Assembly (NCBI GenBank): GCA_965603015.1
Contig: CBFDBJ010000004.1
Span: 1-64,000 of the forward strand
Length of the DNA stretch: 64,000 bases
Direction of reading: 5' to 3'
Source: JAUWTJ01 sp965603015
GTDB lineage: Bacteria > Pseudomonadota > Alphaproteobacteria > M2410
Both the position numbers and the translations under genes were made by a program. Below, one piece after another: positions 1 through 9,285 of this stretch (position 1 is its first letter; each line of letters begins with the position of its first letter). The notes under the pieces were generated by a model. The model saw only the letters and a list, made by a program, of their open reading frames with translations. It had not been told where the DNA came from and did not search any database.

Positions 1-1365
1 GGGCATGCCGGCGGTGATGACGATGCGTTTGCCGGGCGTAGCGAACTTTTCCTGGAAAGCGATGCGGCAGGCCCTGTCGACCATGTCGTCGAGGTCTTTT
101 GCGTCTTCTGTCAGGACGCAGGTCTGGCCCCAGGCGATTGCGAGACGGCGGGCGGTTTTTTCGGACGGGGTCAGTGTGATGATCGGCGTGCTCGGGCGGT
201 CCCGTGAGGCCCTGAGGGCGGTAGAACCCGTGGTCGTGTAACAGACAATCGCGGCGGCATTGATGGTTTTGGCAACCTGATTGGCGGCTGCGGTGATGGC
301 GTCTGCAGGGGTGGCTTCAAGCTCGTATTTTACTGACTTGATAGTGTCGCGGAAAATGCTTTCGCTCTCAACTGTCCTGGCAATGGAGTCCATTGTGCGC
401 ACTGCCTCGACAGGATATTTTCCAGCGGCGGATTCAGCTGACAGCATCACTGCATCGGCGCCATCAAAGACTGCGGTAGCGACGTCTGATACTTCGGCAC
501 GGGTGGGAACCGGAGCCTCGATCATGCTTTCCAGCATCTGCGTTGCCACGACTACCGGCTTGCCGGCGCGGCGCGCCTGGCGGAGAATCTCTTTCTGACG
601 TCCGGGAACCATCTGGAGAGGCAGTTCGACGCCAAGGTCTCCACGGGCCACCATCAGGGCATCGGCGGCGTGGACGATTTCTTCGAGATCATCAAGGGCT
701 GCGGGCTTTTCAATCTTGGCCAGGACCCCGGCCCGCCCGGCGACTTTTTTTTGTGCCGCCACGACATCGGCGGATCTTTGTACAAACGAAAGGGCTATCC
801 AGTCGACATCTGCAGCAAGAGCCGCATCAAGATCAGCAAGATCCTTCTCGGTAAGTGCCGAGATCGGCAGGACAGCATCGGGCACATTGACCCCCTTTTT
901 GCCACCCAGAAAGCCTCCGACCTGCACCCGAGCCATGATTGTTTTGTCGGTCTTGCTTTCGACCTCCAGCCTGAGTTTCCCGTCATCAATCAGCAGGGAT
1001 GTCCCGGCGTCAACGGCCGCGAAAATCTCCGGGTGGGGCAGTCCAATCCTTTCGGTGGTGCCAGGGGTGGGGTCTAGGTCGATGGTGATGGTCTGGCCGG
1101 TGATCAGTTCAATCTTGCCGCCTTCCATCGGCCCGGTCCGAATTTTGGGGCCTTGTAGATCGGCAAGGATCCCGATCGGATGCGCTACATCGCGTTCAAT
1201 ATCGCGGATCATGCTTACGAATTTCGCGAGATCCTCATGAGACGTGTGGCTCATGTTGATGCGGAAGAGATCGGCACCGGCGTGAAAGAGTTTGGCGATC
1301 GTTTCAGGATCGCATGAAGCCGGTCCGAGGGTTGCGACAATCTTGGTGTTGCGCTGACGTCGCAT
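1..1365 (-). CDS. pyk: Pyruvate kinase (partial, 3' end outside window)
   Basis: Cytoplasmic glycolytic enzyme converting phosphoenolpyruvate and ADP to pyruvate and ATP. I translated the reverse strand: the protein opens MRRQRNTKIVATLGPAS, the standard pyruvate kinase N-terminus, followed by a RINMSH segment, the catalytic-lysine region AKIEKPAALDDLEEI and MVARGDLGVELP. About 455 residues are visible and the frame is still open at base 1, so only the last ~20-30 residues are missing. The ATG at 1365 is preceded by AGAAGGA at a suitable distance. It lies 3 nt downstream of the DUF1036 gene and is probably the last gene of the gckA-DUF1036-pyk operon. Nothing unusual is seen in the visible part. 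Confidence 0.96.
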   Translation of the reverse strand, partial: MRRQRNTKIVATLGPASCDPETIAKLFHAGADLFRINMSHTSHEDLAKFVSMIRDIERDVAHPIGILADLQGPKIRTGPMEGGKIELITGQTITIDLDPTPGTTERIGLPHPEIFAAVDAGTSLLIDDGKLRLEVESKTDKTIMARVQVGGFLGGKKGVNVPDAVLPISALTEKDLADLDAALAADVDWIALSFVQRSADVVAAQKKVAGRAGVLAKIEKPAALDDLEEIVHAADALMVARGDLGVELPLQMVPGRQKEILRQARRAGKPVVVATQMLESMIEAPVPTRAEVSDVATAVFDGADAVMLSAESAAGKYPVEAVRTMDSIARTVESESIFRDTIKSVKYELEATPADAITAAANQVAKTINAAAIVCYTTTGSTALRASRDRPSTPIITLTPSEKTARRLAIAWGQTCVLTEDAKDLDDMVDRACRIAFQEKFATPGKRIVITAGMP

Positions 1366-1368
1366 TGA

Positions 1369-1869
1369 CTATTCCTTCTCTTTTACCAGTGGAGCGGTTT
1401 CCACGTGATCGACAAGTGTGTGCTGCCAGTCCGACTTTCCTTTGGTATCGACTTTCAGAAATCCGGCTTTCTCATATCCGCGTGCCTTGCAGTCGAAGCG
1501 TCCCTCGATGGTGAAGGAGCCGCGATCCACGCAAAAGCTTTCTTCACCCTCCCAGCGTCCGCCGACATTATAGTGCAGCGCGTGAATGAAATAATCTTGT
1601 TTGGCCAGCCGTCCCTTAAGGAGGGTCTTGCAGCGTCCAGGCTCGACTGTCCACCAACCCTCGGATTTCCATAGAGTTTCTGTTTTCATGGCCAGCGCAA
1701 TGCCGGCTGGCTCCCTGGTTTGATTGCAGACCGTCAAGTCAGCCTCCGCACGGCCTGAAACAACCCCTGAAACAACGGCGAGTAGAAATCCCGCGACAAG
1801 GACCGGAAATACGCAGAGGGCTTTAGCGAGGGAGGTGGCGGGGCGGGCTGGCATATCAGACTTTTTCAT
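1369..1869 (-). CDS. DUF1036 family membrane/secreted protein
   Basis: A 166-residue protein with a hydrophobic N-terminal segment (about residues 15-38) that looks like a signal anchor or signal peptide. It is followed by a compact domain with LTVCNQT, a Trp-rich SEGWWTVEPGRC stretch and several Cys (CNQT, GRCKT, ESFCVD, FDCK), the pattern of DUF1036, an alphaproteobacterial family of unknown function. Its ATG shares one base with the TGA of the glycerate kinase gene (TGATG), so the two are translationally coupled. A TTG one codon upstream is a less likely start. Placement beside pyk is common for the family. The Cys pairs suggest an extracytoplasmic location (inference). Confidence 0.8.
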   Translation of the reverse strand: MKKSDMPARPATSLAKALCVFPVLVAGFLLAVVSGVVSGRAEADLTVCNQTREPAGIALAMKTETLWKSEGWWTVEPGRCKTLLKGRLAKQDYFIHALHYNVGGRWEGEESFCVDRGSFTIEGRFDCKARGYEKAGFLKVDTKGKSDWQHTLVDHVETAPLVKEKE

Positions 1870-3194
1870 CAATCAGGCTCATCAGCTTGGGAATCGATAA
1901 TCAATATAGCGCGAAAATCATTAACATTGGTATGTGTCGGTCCGGTGACAAGTTGATTACCAAGTTGGTCGAAAAACGCACCGGATTTATGGGTGGCCAG
2001 CGCCTTCTGCGGATCGCACTCACGATCGAGGGTTCGCTGCCAGTCTTCGGGGCCGATGAAAGCCCCGGCTGCTGAAGTACTGCCGTCCGTGCCATCTGTG
2101 TCGGCCGCCAGGGCATAAATGCCAGGTTCTCCCTTGAACTGATGCAACAGGGCGAGGATATAGACGTGACTGGGTCCGCCTTTGCTGGTTTCAAAGTCGA
2201 GCGCGGGGGGCAGTTGGCACGTCAGTTCACCACCTGAAAGGATGAGATGGGCGCCGCCGCGTTTCTTCAGTTCGAGGGCAAGAGAGGCATGAGCCCGGGC
2301 CATGTCCTGTGCGCTGCCTTCAAGGGCGCAACCCTGATTGTGGACCTGCAAGCCGACAGGGCCAAATTTCCGCGCCTCTCTGGCGGCCTGCTCAAGGGCA
2401 TCTTCAGGGGTTGCGATAATTTGGTAGTGGTTTTCATCGCCTGATGTCTGGCTGGCCCCATGCACTTTTGGTCCGGGTGAGTTGAGGGCTGCGGTGACAC
2501 TTGCCGGGATGACAAGGTCGTATCTGGCAAGGATTACCGCTGCGTCCTGCGGCGTCGATGGGCCTTTCACTGTCGGTCCCGATGCGATCGTGGCAGGGTC
2601 ATTGCCGACGACATCGGAGATGGCCAGGGTGGTGACTCTGGCTGGCCAGGCAGCTTGAGCCAGTTTGCCGCCCTTGATCTGTGACAGATGTGTTCGGACG
2701 CAATTGATTTCCTGGATGGATGCGCCGCACTTTAGAAGTTGCTCGGTGAGGGCTCTTTTTTCCTCAAGGGAGACCCCTTCAAGCGGAAGAGCCATGAGAG
2801 ATGATCCGCCGCCGGACAAAAGCACGATGAGCTCATCATCGGCGCCGAGTTCGGATGCCAGGTTCAATATGTGCCTTGCGCCTTCCAGGCTGCGCTGATC
2901 GGGGATCGGATGCGAGGCTTCAAAACAGGTAATTGGTCCGGCGTTGAGGCTTGATCCATGGGGACAGATAACAAATCCTTCGTCGATCTTGCGGCCACGC
3001 TGTTGCATTGTGCTCTCAAGGGCCTGGGCAAAGGCGGCGGAGGCCTTGCCCGCTCCAACGACCACAGACCGGCCGGTTGCGGGCGCGCCAGGCAATATCG
3101 GAGGCAGGGGGAGAGGCGCGGCGCCGCGGGGGTCGGCACGCTGGACGGCAGCCTCAAAAAGGCGTGTCAGAAACTCTGTCTGGTGATCGGGCAT
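1869..3194 (-). CDS. gckA: Glycerate 2-kinase (MOFRL family)
   Basis: A 441-residue glycerate kinase of the GckA/TtuD type, phosphorylating D-glycerate to 2-phosphoglycerate with ATP. Visible marks are the N-terminal VGAGKASAAFAQ segment (about residue 47), a SGGGSSL loop (about 126), and the C-terminal MOFRL domain with ADTDGTDGSTSAAGAF (about residue 362 onward). Length matches the family. The operon order gckA, DUF1036, pyk puts 2-phosphoglycerate formation beside the last step of glycolysis, so glycerate could be funnelled to pyruvate. It is divergent from the amidohydrolase gene at 3270, with about 75 bp between the starts, which must hold both promoters. Confidence 0.92.
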   Translation of the reverse strand: MPDHQTEFLTRLFEAAVQRADPRGAAPLPLPPILPGAPATGRSVVVGAGKASAAFAQALESTMQQRGRKIDEGFVICPHGSSLNAGPITCFEASHPIPDQRSLEGARHILNLASELGADDELIVLLSGGGSSLMALPLEGVSLEEKRALTEQLLKCGASIQEINCVRTHLSQIKGGKLAQAAWPARVTTLAISDVVGNDPATIASGPTVKGPSTPQDAAVILARYDLVIPASVTAALNSPGPKVHGASQTSGDENHYQIIATPEDALEQAAREARKFGPVGLQVHNQGCALEGSAQDMARAHASLALELKKRGGAHLILSGGELTCQLPPALDFETSKGGPSHVYILALLHQFKGEPGIYALAADTDGTDGSTSAAGAFIGPEDWQRTLDRECDPQKALATHKSGAFFDQLGNQLVTGPTHTNVNDFRAILIIDSQADEPD

Positions 3195-3269
3195 GGGCTG
3201 TCTTGCCTGATTGGTCTTGAAGTCCTAAGAGACTCTATCAGTTTTCTCTCCTCGGTACGTGAGTTTTGC

Positions 3270-4049
3270 ATGGCGTTTGAAATCATCAACCCGGACGGCG
3301 ATCCGCGCTTCCTGTTTCTTTGTGACCATGCCAGCAACGGTTTGCCGGAGCGCTATGGTACGCTTGGTCTGGGAGAGCGGGAGCTTGAGCGGCATATTGC
3401 GTGGGATATTGGCGCCAGGGATGTGGTGCGGCATTTGTCGGCGGCCTTTGAAGCCCCGGCCATTCTGGCGCTCTATTCGCGGTTGCTGATTGACCTGAAC
3501 CGCGAACCGCTTGACCCGACACTTGTCATGCAAATATCTGATGGTGCCATTATCCCGGGCAACAAGAATGTGGACAGCGCGGAGCGTCAATATCGCCTGA
3601 CTCATTTCTTTGACCCTTATCATGGTGCGATCACGGCAGAAATTGACCGGGCCCTTGCGGCGGGACAGGTGCCCTTGCTGGTCTCTGTTCATTCTTTTAC
3701 GCCGATATGGAAGAGCTTTCAGCGCCCCTGGCATATCGCGCTGCTGTGGGACCGCGATGATCGGGCCGTCAAGCCCCTCAAAACAACGCTTGAGCGTGAC
3801 GCGGACCTCGTCATTGGTGATAACCAGCCGTATTCCGGGGAACTCAAGGGGGACTGTCTGTATACTCATGGAACCATGCGGGGGTTACCCCATGTTCTCA
3901 TTGAAATCCGCCAGGACCTTATTGAAACTGCGGCGGGTGTTGCAAAGTGGGCGGGTATTCTGGAGGCAGGGTTGCGGGACCTCATGACCCATGAGGCAAT
4001 CTGGCAGGTTGAGCTGCAAGGCTCTCATGCTGATGAGGCGAAAGACTGA
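3270..4049 (+). CDS. N-formylglutamate amidohydrolase family protein
   Basis: A 259-residue cytoplasmic hydrolase of the N-formylglutamate amidohydrolase (HutG-type) family. Family marks are FLCDHASNGLPERY near the N-terminus, HIAWDIGARDV, LIDLNREP, VSVHSFTP and GTMRGLPHVLIEIRQD near the end. An upstream extension of the frame is open but runs through the promoter region of the opposite gene, so I start at the ATG at 3270. It is a single gene; no other histidine-utilisation genes are nearby, so the true substrate may be another N-formyl or N-acyl amino acid. The following ~155 bp before gapR holds no recognisable feature. Confidence 0.87.
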   Translation: MAFEIINPDGDPRFLFLCDHASNGLPERYGTLGLGERELERHIAWDIGARDVVRHLSAAFEAPAILALYSRLLIDLNREPLDPTLVMQISDGAIIPGNKNVDSAERQYRLTHFFDPYHGAITAEIDRALAAGQVPLLVSVHSFTPIWKSFQRPWHIALLWDRDDRAVKPLKTTLERDADLVIGDNQPYSGELKGDCLYTHGTMRGLPHVLIEIRQDLIETAAGVAKWAGILEAGLRDLMTHEAIWQVELQGSHADEAKD

Positions 4050-4205
4050 CAGAGCGCCGCATTACATTTTTCGGTGGATAAATTTCAGTTTGCCATTGAA
4101 GAAGCGGGACCAATCCGACTATGGTCCGGCCCTTCAAGTCCGGTCCTAAAATTTTACCGGTGCCCGCGTGAACTTGCGCAACACATTTGAAAACGGGGTT
4201 ATTCC

Positions 4206-4466
4206 ATGTCCAAGGCTGGTGTCAGCGGCGGTGTCGCTGCAGGACAGATCAAGTCCATCATTGAACGCGTCGAGCGGCTTGAAGAGGAAAAGGCTGCAAT
4301 TGCAGGAGATATCAAGGAGATCTACGCTGAAGCCAAGTCGAATGGCTATGACGTTAAAGTCCTTCGCCAGATTGTTCGTATCCGCAAGCAGGACACGGCC
4401 GAACGCCAGGAGCAGGAAGCCATTCTGGACCTCTATCTGCACGCACTGGGTATGGTAGAGAGCTGA
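4206..4466 (+). CDS. gapR: GapR-family DNA-binding protein (DUF2312)
   Basis: An 86-residue protein beginning MSKAGVSGGVAAGQIKSIIERVERLEEEK, closely matching the DUF2312/GapR family. In Caulobacter GapR is a nucleoid-associated protein that encircles overtwisted, AT-rich DNA ahead of moving polymerases and stimulates topoisomerases. The sequence shows the expected long helix with heptad-like charge (residues 14-45) and a second helix with VLRQIVRIRKQD, the basic DNA-facing part. It is monocistronic. Its TGA directly abuts the stop codon of the convergent regulator gene with no intergenic base, so the two transcripts must overlap at their 3' ends. Confidence 0.93.
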   Translation: MSKAGVSGGVAAGQIKSIIERVERLEEEKAAIAGDIKEIYAEAKSNGYDVKVLRQIVRIRKQDTAERQEQEAILDLYLHALGMVES

Positions 4467-6005
4467 TTAGTCGTCAGTTCCGGTCCCGCGCACATCCAGA
4501 CCGAGTTCCCTGACCTTGCGGTAGAGCGTTGACCTGCCGATGCCAAGGCGTCGTGCGACTTCCGACATCTGGCCGGAATAATGGTCGATGGCCTGGCGGA
4601 TCATATCGCCTTCGACTTCCTCAAGCTTGCGCATGTGACCCTCGGCATCGAAAGACGCGATCTCCTCGCGCAGGCTTTCTGCCAGAGTGGCACTGGATTG
4701 GTCCGACACTTCATGGGCGCCCAGGTATTCGTCCTGACGTCCCAGAGGAATGATGCCGGATGCATCAACGGGAGTGGCCGCCGAGGCGATTGCCGCCGGT
4801 GCCGACCGTGTGGAGATATCTGTGCCTGTGAGGGCAGCAATCTGCGGGAAGTCTTCGGGACAGATGACATCGCCATCGCACAAGACGATTGCTCTGAAAA
4901 TCGAGTTTTCCAACTGACGAATGTTGCCGGGCCAGGAGTATTGCTCCAGCATTTTGACGACGGCAGGATCTATCCCGCGTATGCGCTTGCCTTCTTCCGT
5001 CGCGAAACGTGTGACGAAAAACTCCAGAAGCTCGGGAAGCTCCTCCAGTCTGTCGCGCAGCGGCGGGATCCAGACCGGAAATACATTGAGGCGATAATAG
5101 AGGTCCTCGCGAAACTCGCCGGACTGGGCCATTTCAAGAAGATTGCGATTGGTGGCAGAGATCAGCCGGATGTCGATCTTGACCGGCTTTTTCGATCCGA
5201 TTGGATCAATTTCACCTTCCTGAAGGGCGCGCAGAAGTTTGACCTGCATGTCGAGCGGCAATTCACCGATCTCGTCAAGAAAGAGCGTGCCGCCATCGGC
5301 TTCTGCAAACTTGCCGGCATGTCTGCCGGCAGCACCGGTAAAGGAGCCTTTTTCATGGCCGAACAGAATGCTTTCGACGAGGTTTTGTGGAATGGCCCCG
5401 CAGTTAACTGTAACAAACGGGCGGCCGGCCCGGTCAGAGGAGCCTTGAATAGCCCTGGCGATTATTTCCTTGCCGACGCCGCTTTCCCCTTCAATCAGAA
5501 TGGGGATCTGGGATTGAGCCGCGCGTTCACCAAGGCGAATGACCTGGCGCATCGGCGCCGAAGTTGCGATGAGATCGGAAAATGTAAGAGCGCCGGATTG
5601 CTTGCGCTTGAGACGCGAGACTTCGCCGGACAGCTGGCGCATCTGAAGGGCGTTCTGGATCGAGACAGTTAATCGTTCGGGACTTGCGGGCTTTACCACG
5701 AAGTCGGTGGCTCCGGCTCGCATGGCCATTACGACGGTTTCAACACCTGCCTGACCGGTCAGGACGATAACCGGAATGGCGTATTCAAGAGGGCGCAGGG
5801 CTTCCAAAACCTCAAGCCCGCTCATGCCGGGCATGTTGAGGTCAAGCAAGATGATGTCGGTCTTGTCTGCATTTTGGACCAGATATTCAAGGGCCTCATG
5901 CCCGCCGCTGGCCTGCTCGGACCTGAAGCCATTTTTGTCCAGGACACCTTCAATCAAACGACGCTGTGTCGGATCGTCGTCAATTATGAGTACGCTGTTA
6001 GACAT
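4467..6005 (-). CDS. NtrC-family sigma-54 activator response regulator
   Basis: A 512-residue enhancer-binding response regulator. Receiver domain is residues 1-120 with phospho-acceptor D55 (LLDLNMPG) and K105. The AAA+ domain (about 145-375) has Walker A GESGVGKE at 173-180, the sigma-54 contact loop as GSFTGA at 220-225 (usual GAFTGA), and Walker B FLDE at 242-245. A Fis-type helix-turn-helix occupies about 460-505 (ARRLGIGRSTLYRKV). A low-complexity Ala/Ser linker separates AAA+ from HTH. No cognate kinase is adjacent. The divergent lipoprotein gene has a candidate -24/-12 promoter and is a plausible target (inference). Confidence 0.94.
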   Translation of the reverse strand: MSNSVLIIDDDPTQRRLIEGVLDKNGFRSEQASGGHEALEYLVQNADKTDIILLDLNMPGMSGLEVLEALRPLEYAIPVIVLTGQAGVETVVMAMRAGATDFVVKPASPERLTVSIQNALQMRQLSGEVSRLKRKQSGALTFSDLIATSAPMRQVIRLGERAAQSQIPILIEGESGVGKEIIARAIQGSSDRAGRPFVTVNCGAIPQNLVESILFGHEKGSFTGAAGRHAGKFAEADGGTLFLDEIGELPLDMQVKLLRALQEGEIDPIGSKKPVKIDIRLISATNRNLLEMAQSGEFREDLYYRLNVFPVWIPPLRDRLEELPELLEFFVTRFATEEGKRIRGIDPAVVKMLEQYSWPGNIRQLENSIFRAIVLCDGDVICPEDFPQIAALTGTDISTRSAPAAIASAATPVDASGIIPLGRQDEYLGAHEVSDQSSATLAESLREEIASFDAEGHMRKLEEVEGDMIRQAIDHYSGQMSEVARRLGIGRSTLYRKVRELGLDVRGTGTDD

Positions 6006-6509
6006 ATTCCCCGTAACCCTGTCCTGTGTCGATCATTCGGCTGCACGCCCGGATGGTAAAATTCGCGATGATGCGTTTAGCGGTTCCAGCCTTTTCAACC
6101 CATTCGAGAAATAGGACCGGAACGCTTGCGTATTGTGCGCGAGAATTGTAAAGACCGACTTAAGGCGAAGAAGTGCCAATAATTACAATATATTATCAAC
6201 TGGCATCGGATTTGGACTTCAACGGTCAAAGAATACCTCGGAAAAGGCGGGCCGAGAATACAATCCGGATTCTGGAAAATATGTGTTGTCAATTTGCAAC
6301 AATTGGGATGCCAAAGTAGTGCATCTCTTTCTCTCGGCGGCATGTTCATGGTCTGCGTAGCACTATCCGATGTAAATGCTGTTGTGGGTTGGCATTATCC
6401 ATGCACATCTTGCCTCATGGATTAAAAGGGGTCTCAAAATGGGACTGGAATCTTGATACGAGGGGTCCGCGGCCTTTGGAGTATCGAGGAAATGAAACGG
6501 AGATTTCTT
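6006..6509. promoter_or_regulatory. 504-bp divergent intergenic region with dyads
   Basis: AT-rich stretch between the sigma-54 activator and the OmpA-like lipoprotein. It holds no convincing ORF. Visible elements: an imperfect dyad TGCCA (6174-6178) to TGGCA (6201-6205) enclosing ATAAT/ATTAT; a GTTG-N8-CAAC element near 6285-6300; and a sigma-54-like promoter at 6390-6405 listed separately. The dyads lie about 190-240 bp upstream of that promoter, within the range of activator upstream sites (inference). Confidence 0.4.
6389..6405 (+). promoter_or_regulatory. Candidate sigma-54 (-24/-12) promoter
   Basis: The sequence TTGGCATTATCCATGCA has GG at 6391-6392 and GC at 6403-6404, exactly the spacing of the RpoN consensus TTGGCAC-N5-TTGCA, with the element otherwise matching except C to T after GGCA and T to A before TGC. 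Predicted transcription start is near 6416, about 95 bp before the lipoprotein ATG. A divergent NtrC-type activator is next door. Sequence match only. Confidence 0.45.
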
Positions 6510-7391
6510 ATGAAGAATATTTCGCGCCTGGTCGCAATTGTTGTTTTTGCCGGGTTGGCAGGTTGCGGCCTGAAAGTCGAGCCCTTCCTGGCGATGGACA
6601 TCGAGGGGGATAACTTCAATTCTTACCTTGCTCGTGAATATCAGCATAGAACCAGTACGGAAGTGGATGTGGACGGGAACTGGACTCATGCCGACAAACT
6701 TGCTGCCAGGGGCGTTGCTGCCGCTGCCGGTGACACAGTTGAGCCATGGATTGCGTCCGACTACAATGTCTCAACACTGGATGTTTCTGAATTTGAAAAG
6801 GCGCGTGATCGTCTGATGGCTGCCCTGAACAGCGGTGGTCGGACACAGTCTCCGGAAGCGTGTGCGAAGGCCCAGGTCTACTATGATGGCTGGGTCGAGC
6901 AAGCGCATGACAACGATTGGGGCGAAGGTCTGTTTGGCCCGGTACAGCCGGATTATGTTGTTGCCGAGCGCACCGCTTTTTATGAAATTCTGCCAATCTG
7001 TGAAGGGGGACGTGCTCCGGTACCGATGGCTCCGGCCTCTCAAAACGATGATGCCAATGTTATTTCCAACTTCACCGTTTATTTTGGCTTCAATGCGTCT
7101 ACTTTGACGTCTGCCGCAACGGCCATTGTCGAGGAAATTGCGTCCTTTGCCGGCGAGCTTACAAATCCGAAAATTGTTGTGCGCGGGCATACCGACAGCT
7201 CCGGCTCTTCGGCTTACAACCTGGCGCTTTCAGAGCGTCGCACACTTGCTGTGTTGAGAGCCCTCAGGGCTCATGGTGCCGGTGATGCTACAGGTACCTG
7301 GGCCGGTGAAGGGGAACCTGCTGTTCCGACCGCCGACAACATTCGTGAGCCACTGAACCGCCGTGTTCAGGTGACGATCAAAAGCGAATAG
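6510..7391 (+). CDS. OmpA-family outer-membrane lipoprotein
   Basis: A 293-residue lipoprotein. The N-terminus MKNISRLVAIVVFAGLAGCG has a short basic start, a hydrophobic core and lipobox LAGC with C19. The middle ~170 residues do not match a family I recognise. The C-terminal ~110 residues are an OmpA-like peptidoglycan-binding domain: VYFGFNASTLTSAA, VVRGHTDSSGSSAYNLALSERR and NRRVQV. I prefer the ATG at 6510 because GGAG sits 7 nt upstream; ATGs at 6492 and further upstream have poor spacing and would spoil the signal peptide. It likely anchors the outer membrane to peptidoglycan. Transcription ends at a strong terminator; a sigma-54 promoter may drive it. Confidence 0.88.
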   Translation: MKNISRLVAIVVFAGLAGCGLKVEPFLAMDIEGDNFNSYLAREYQHRTSTEVDVDGNWTHADKLAARGVAAAAGDTVEPWIASDYNVSTLDVSEFEKARDRLMAALNSGGRTQSPEACAKAQVYYDGWVEQAHDNDWGEGLFGPVQPDYVVAERTAFYEILPICEGGRAPVPMAPASQNDDANVISNFTVYFGFNASTLTSAATAIVEEIASFAGELTNPKIVVRGHTDSSGSSAYNLALSERRTLAVLRALRAHGAGDATGTWAGEGEPAVPTADNIREPLNRRVQVTIKSE

Positions 7392-7442
7392 GATAGCCGG
7401 CTGAATTAAATTTCAGCCAGCTAACCAAAAACGAAACAATTG

Positions 7443-7480
7443 AGCCCGGCCTGTTGCTGACAGGCCGGGCTTTGTTTTGT
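7443..7480 (+). terminator. Rho-independent terminator
   Basis: Perfect 12-bp stem AGCCCGGCCTGT (7443-7454) with ACAGGCCGGGCT (7460-7471), 5-nt loop, followed by TTTGTTTTGT. It terminates the OmpA-like lipoprotein transcript and lies immediately before the peptidase start. Confidence 0.92.
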
Positions 7481-7491
7481 ATGTTTTGTCC

Positions 7492-9285
7492 ATGCAAAAT
7501 GAACTCTTTGACAAAGACCCTTTATGGGATCTGTCGGCTCTCTATCCAACGATGGACAGTCCGAAAATTCGTGAAGATCTTGAGCACGCCTCACAGTGGG
7601 CCGATGACTTTTGTAGCCGCTTTGAGGGCAAGCTTGCTGTGCTTCTGGGGTCTGCCGATGGCCCGGCGCAGCTCGGAGCCGCGCTGCAGGAATACAATGA
7701 TCTGGGTGAACTGGCGGATCGTCCCTCGGTCTATTCCTTCCTGGTTCATGCCTGTGCCGGGGATGACGCCGCGGTTGGCAAGTTTTACGGAGCGACCCGC
7801 GAAGCGGTCACAGCGATTTACTCCAAAACACTGTTCTTTGCACTGGAGCTTAATTCGCTTGCAGACGAGGTGCTGGACAAAGCCTGGTGCGATCCGAAGG
7901 TTGCCGAGTATCGTCCATGGATCGAAGCCATTCGGGCCGAGCGCCCGTGGCAATTGTCGACGGATCTGGAGCGCTTGCTGCATGACAAGAGCCTGACCGG
8001 GAGCCAGGCCTGGAACCGTCTCTTTGATCAGCTCATGGTATCGCTTCGGTTTGATATTGGTAATGAACGGCTGACCAGCGAAGAGGCTTTTGCCCGGCTT
8101 GCAGACGCAAAGACCGAGACTCGCAAACAGGCGGCGACGGGATTGTCGAAAACCTTTGCTGAAAACAAAACTGTCTTTTCCCATATCACCAATACACTGG
8201 CCAAGGACAAGGCCATTGAGACCGAGTGGCGCGGGCAGCCGGATATGGCGACGGCGCGGCACTCCTCCAATAGAGTTGAAGCGGAGGTTGTCGAAGCGCT
8301 GACAGCGACGGTCAAGGCATCCTATGCCGATACCGCGCATCGCTACTATGCGCTCAAAGCCAAATGGCTCGGCGTGGACGCGCTGGATTTCTGGGACCGC
8401 AATGCGCCGCTTCCAGGATCTGATGATCACCTTATCCCCTGGACGGAGGCAAAGGACATTGTGCTGACAGCCTTCGGCGGGTTTGAACCGAAGATGGCCG
8501 ATATTGCGCGGCGCTTCTTTGAGGAAAACTGGATTGATGCGCCAGCCCGGTCAGGCAAGACCGGCGGTGCGTTTTCCCATCCGTCGGTGCCGAGCGCGCA
8601 TCCTTATGTGCTGGTCAATTACCTCGGCAAGCCGCGCGATGTGGCAACGCTGGCTCATGAGCTGGGCCACGGCGTTCATCAGTATCTGGCGGCGCCGCGC
8701 GGTAACATTCTGGCCGACACGCCGTTGACACTGGCGGAGACGGCCAGCGTCTTTGGTGAGATGTTGACGTTTCAGTCGCTCCTGGAGCGCGCCAGTGATG
8801 CAGCCTCGCGCAAGCGGCTGATTGCCGGCAAGGTTGAGGACATGCTCAACACTGTTGTACGTCAGATCGCCTTTTATGATTTTGAGCGCCGTATTCACGC
8901 CGCGCGTCTGGACGGCGAGCTGACGGCGGATGAAATTGGCGCAATCTGGCTCGACGTTCAGCGTGAGAGCCTCGGACCTTCGGTCAAGATGAACCCGGGC
9001 TATGAGACCTGGTGGTGCTATATCCCGCATTTTCTGCATACACCGTTTTATGTCTATGCCTACGCGTTTGGTGAATGTCTGGTGAACTCGCTCTACGCGG
9101 TCTATCAGCGTGAACCGGACGGCTTTCAGGAGAAATATCTGACCATGCTGGCCGCCGGGGGTACCCTGCGCCATAAGGAGCTGCTGGCACCGTTCGGTCT
9201 TGATGCCTCAAAACCTGATTTCTGGCAGGAAGGCATGTCGGTGATTTCCGGGTTTATCGACCAGCTGGAAGCGATGGAGGGGTGA
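7492..9285 (+). CDS. pepF: M3 family oligoendopeptidase F
   Basis: A 597-residue cytoplasmic zinc metallopeptidase of family M3, cleaving oligopeptides. The zinc motif is LAHELGHGVHQYL with H389, E390 and H393; downstream TLAETASVFGEML supplies the third ligand region, and a C-terminal PGYETWWCYIPHF.HTPFYVYAYAFG segment is typical of PepF. The ATG at 7492 lies only ~12 nt after the upstream terminator's T-run and has no evident Shine-Dalgarno; a TTG at 7477 in the same frame would start inside the T-run and is unlikely. The promoter must overlap the terminator or lie upstream, or the mRNA is nearly leaderless. It is coupled to the next gene by a GTGA overlap. Confidence 0.93.
   Translation: MQNELFDKDPLWDLSALYPTMDSPKIREDLEHASQWADDFCSRFEGKLAVLLGSADGPAQLGAALQEYNDLGELADRPSVYSFLVHACAGDDAAVGKFYGATREAVTAIYSKTLFFALELNSLADEVLDKAWCDPKVAEYRPWIEAIRAERPWQLSTDLERLLHDKSLTGSQAWNRLFDQLMVSLRFDIGNERLTSEEAFARLADAKTETRKQAATGLSKTFAENKTVFSHITNTLAKDKAIETEWRGQPDMATARHSSNRVEAEVVEALTATVKASYADTAHRYYALKAKWLGVDALDFWDRNAPLPGSDDHLIPWTEAKDIVLTAFGGFEPKMADIARRFFEENWIDAPARSGKTGGAFSHPSVPSAHPYVLVNYLGKPRDVATLAHELGHGVHQYLAAPRGNILADTPLTLAETASVFGEMLTFQSLLERASDAASRKRLIAGKVEDMLNTVVRQIAFYDFERRIHAARLDGELTADEIGAIWLDVQRESLGPSVKMNPGYETWWCYIPHFLHTPFYVYAYAFGECLVNSLYAVYQREPDGFQEKYLTMLAAGGTLRHKELLAPFGLDASKPDFWQEGMSVISGFIDQLEAMEG

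Noticed and set aside
4581..5672. 363-codon open frame on the + strand
   Set aside because: Antisense to the sigma-54 activator, whose domains are complete; no family features in the shadow.
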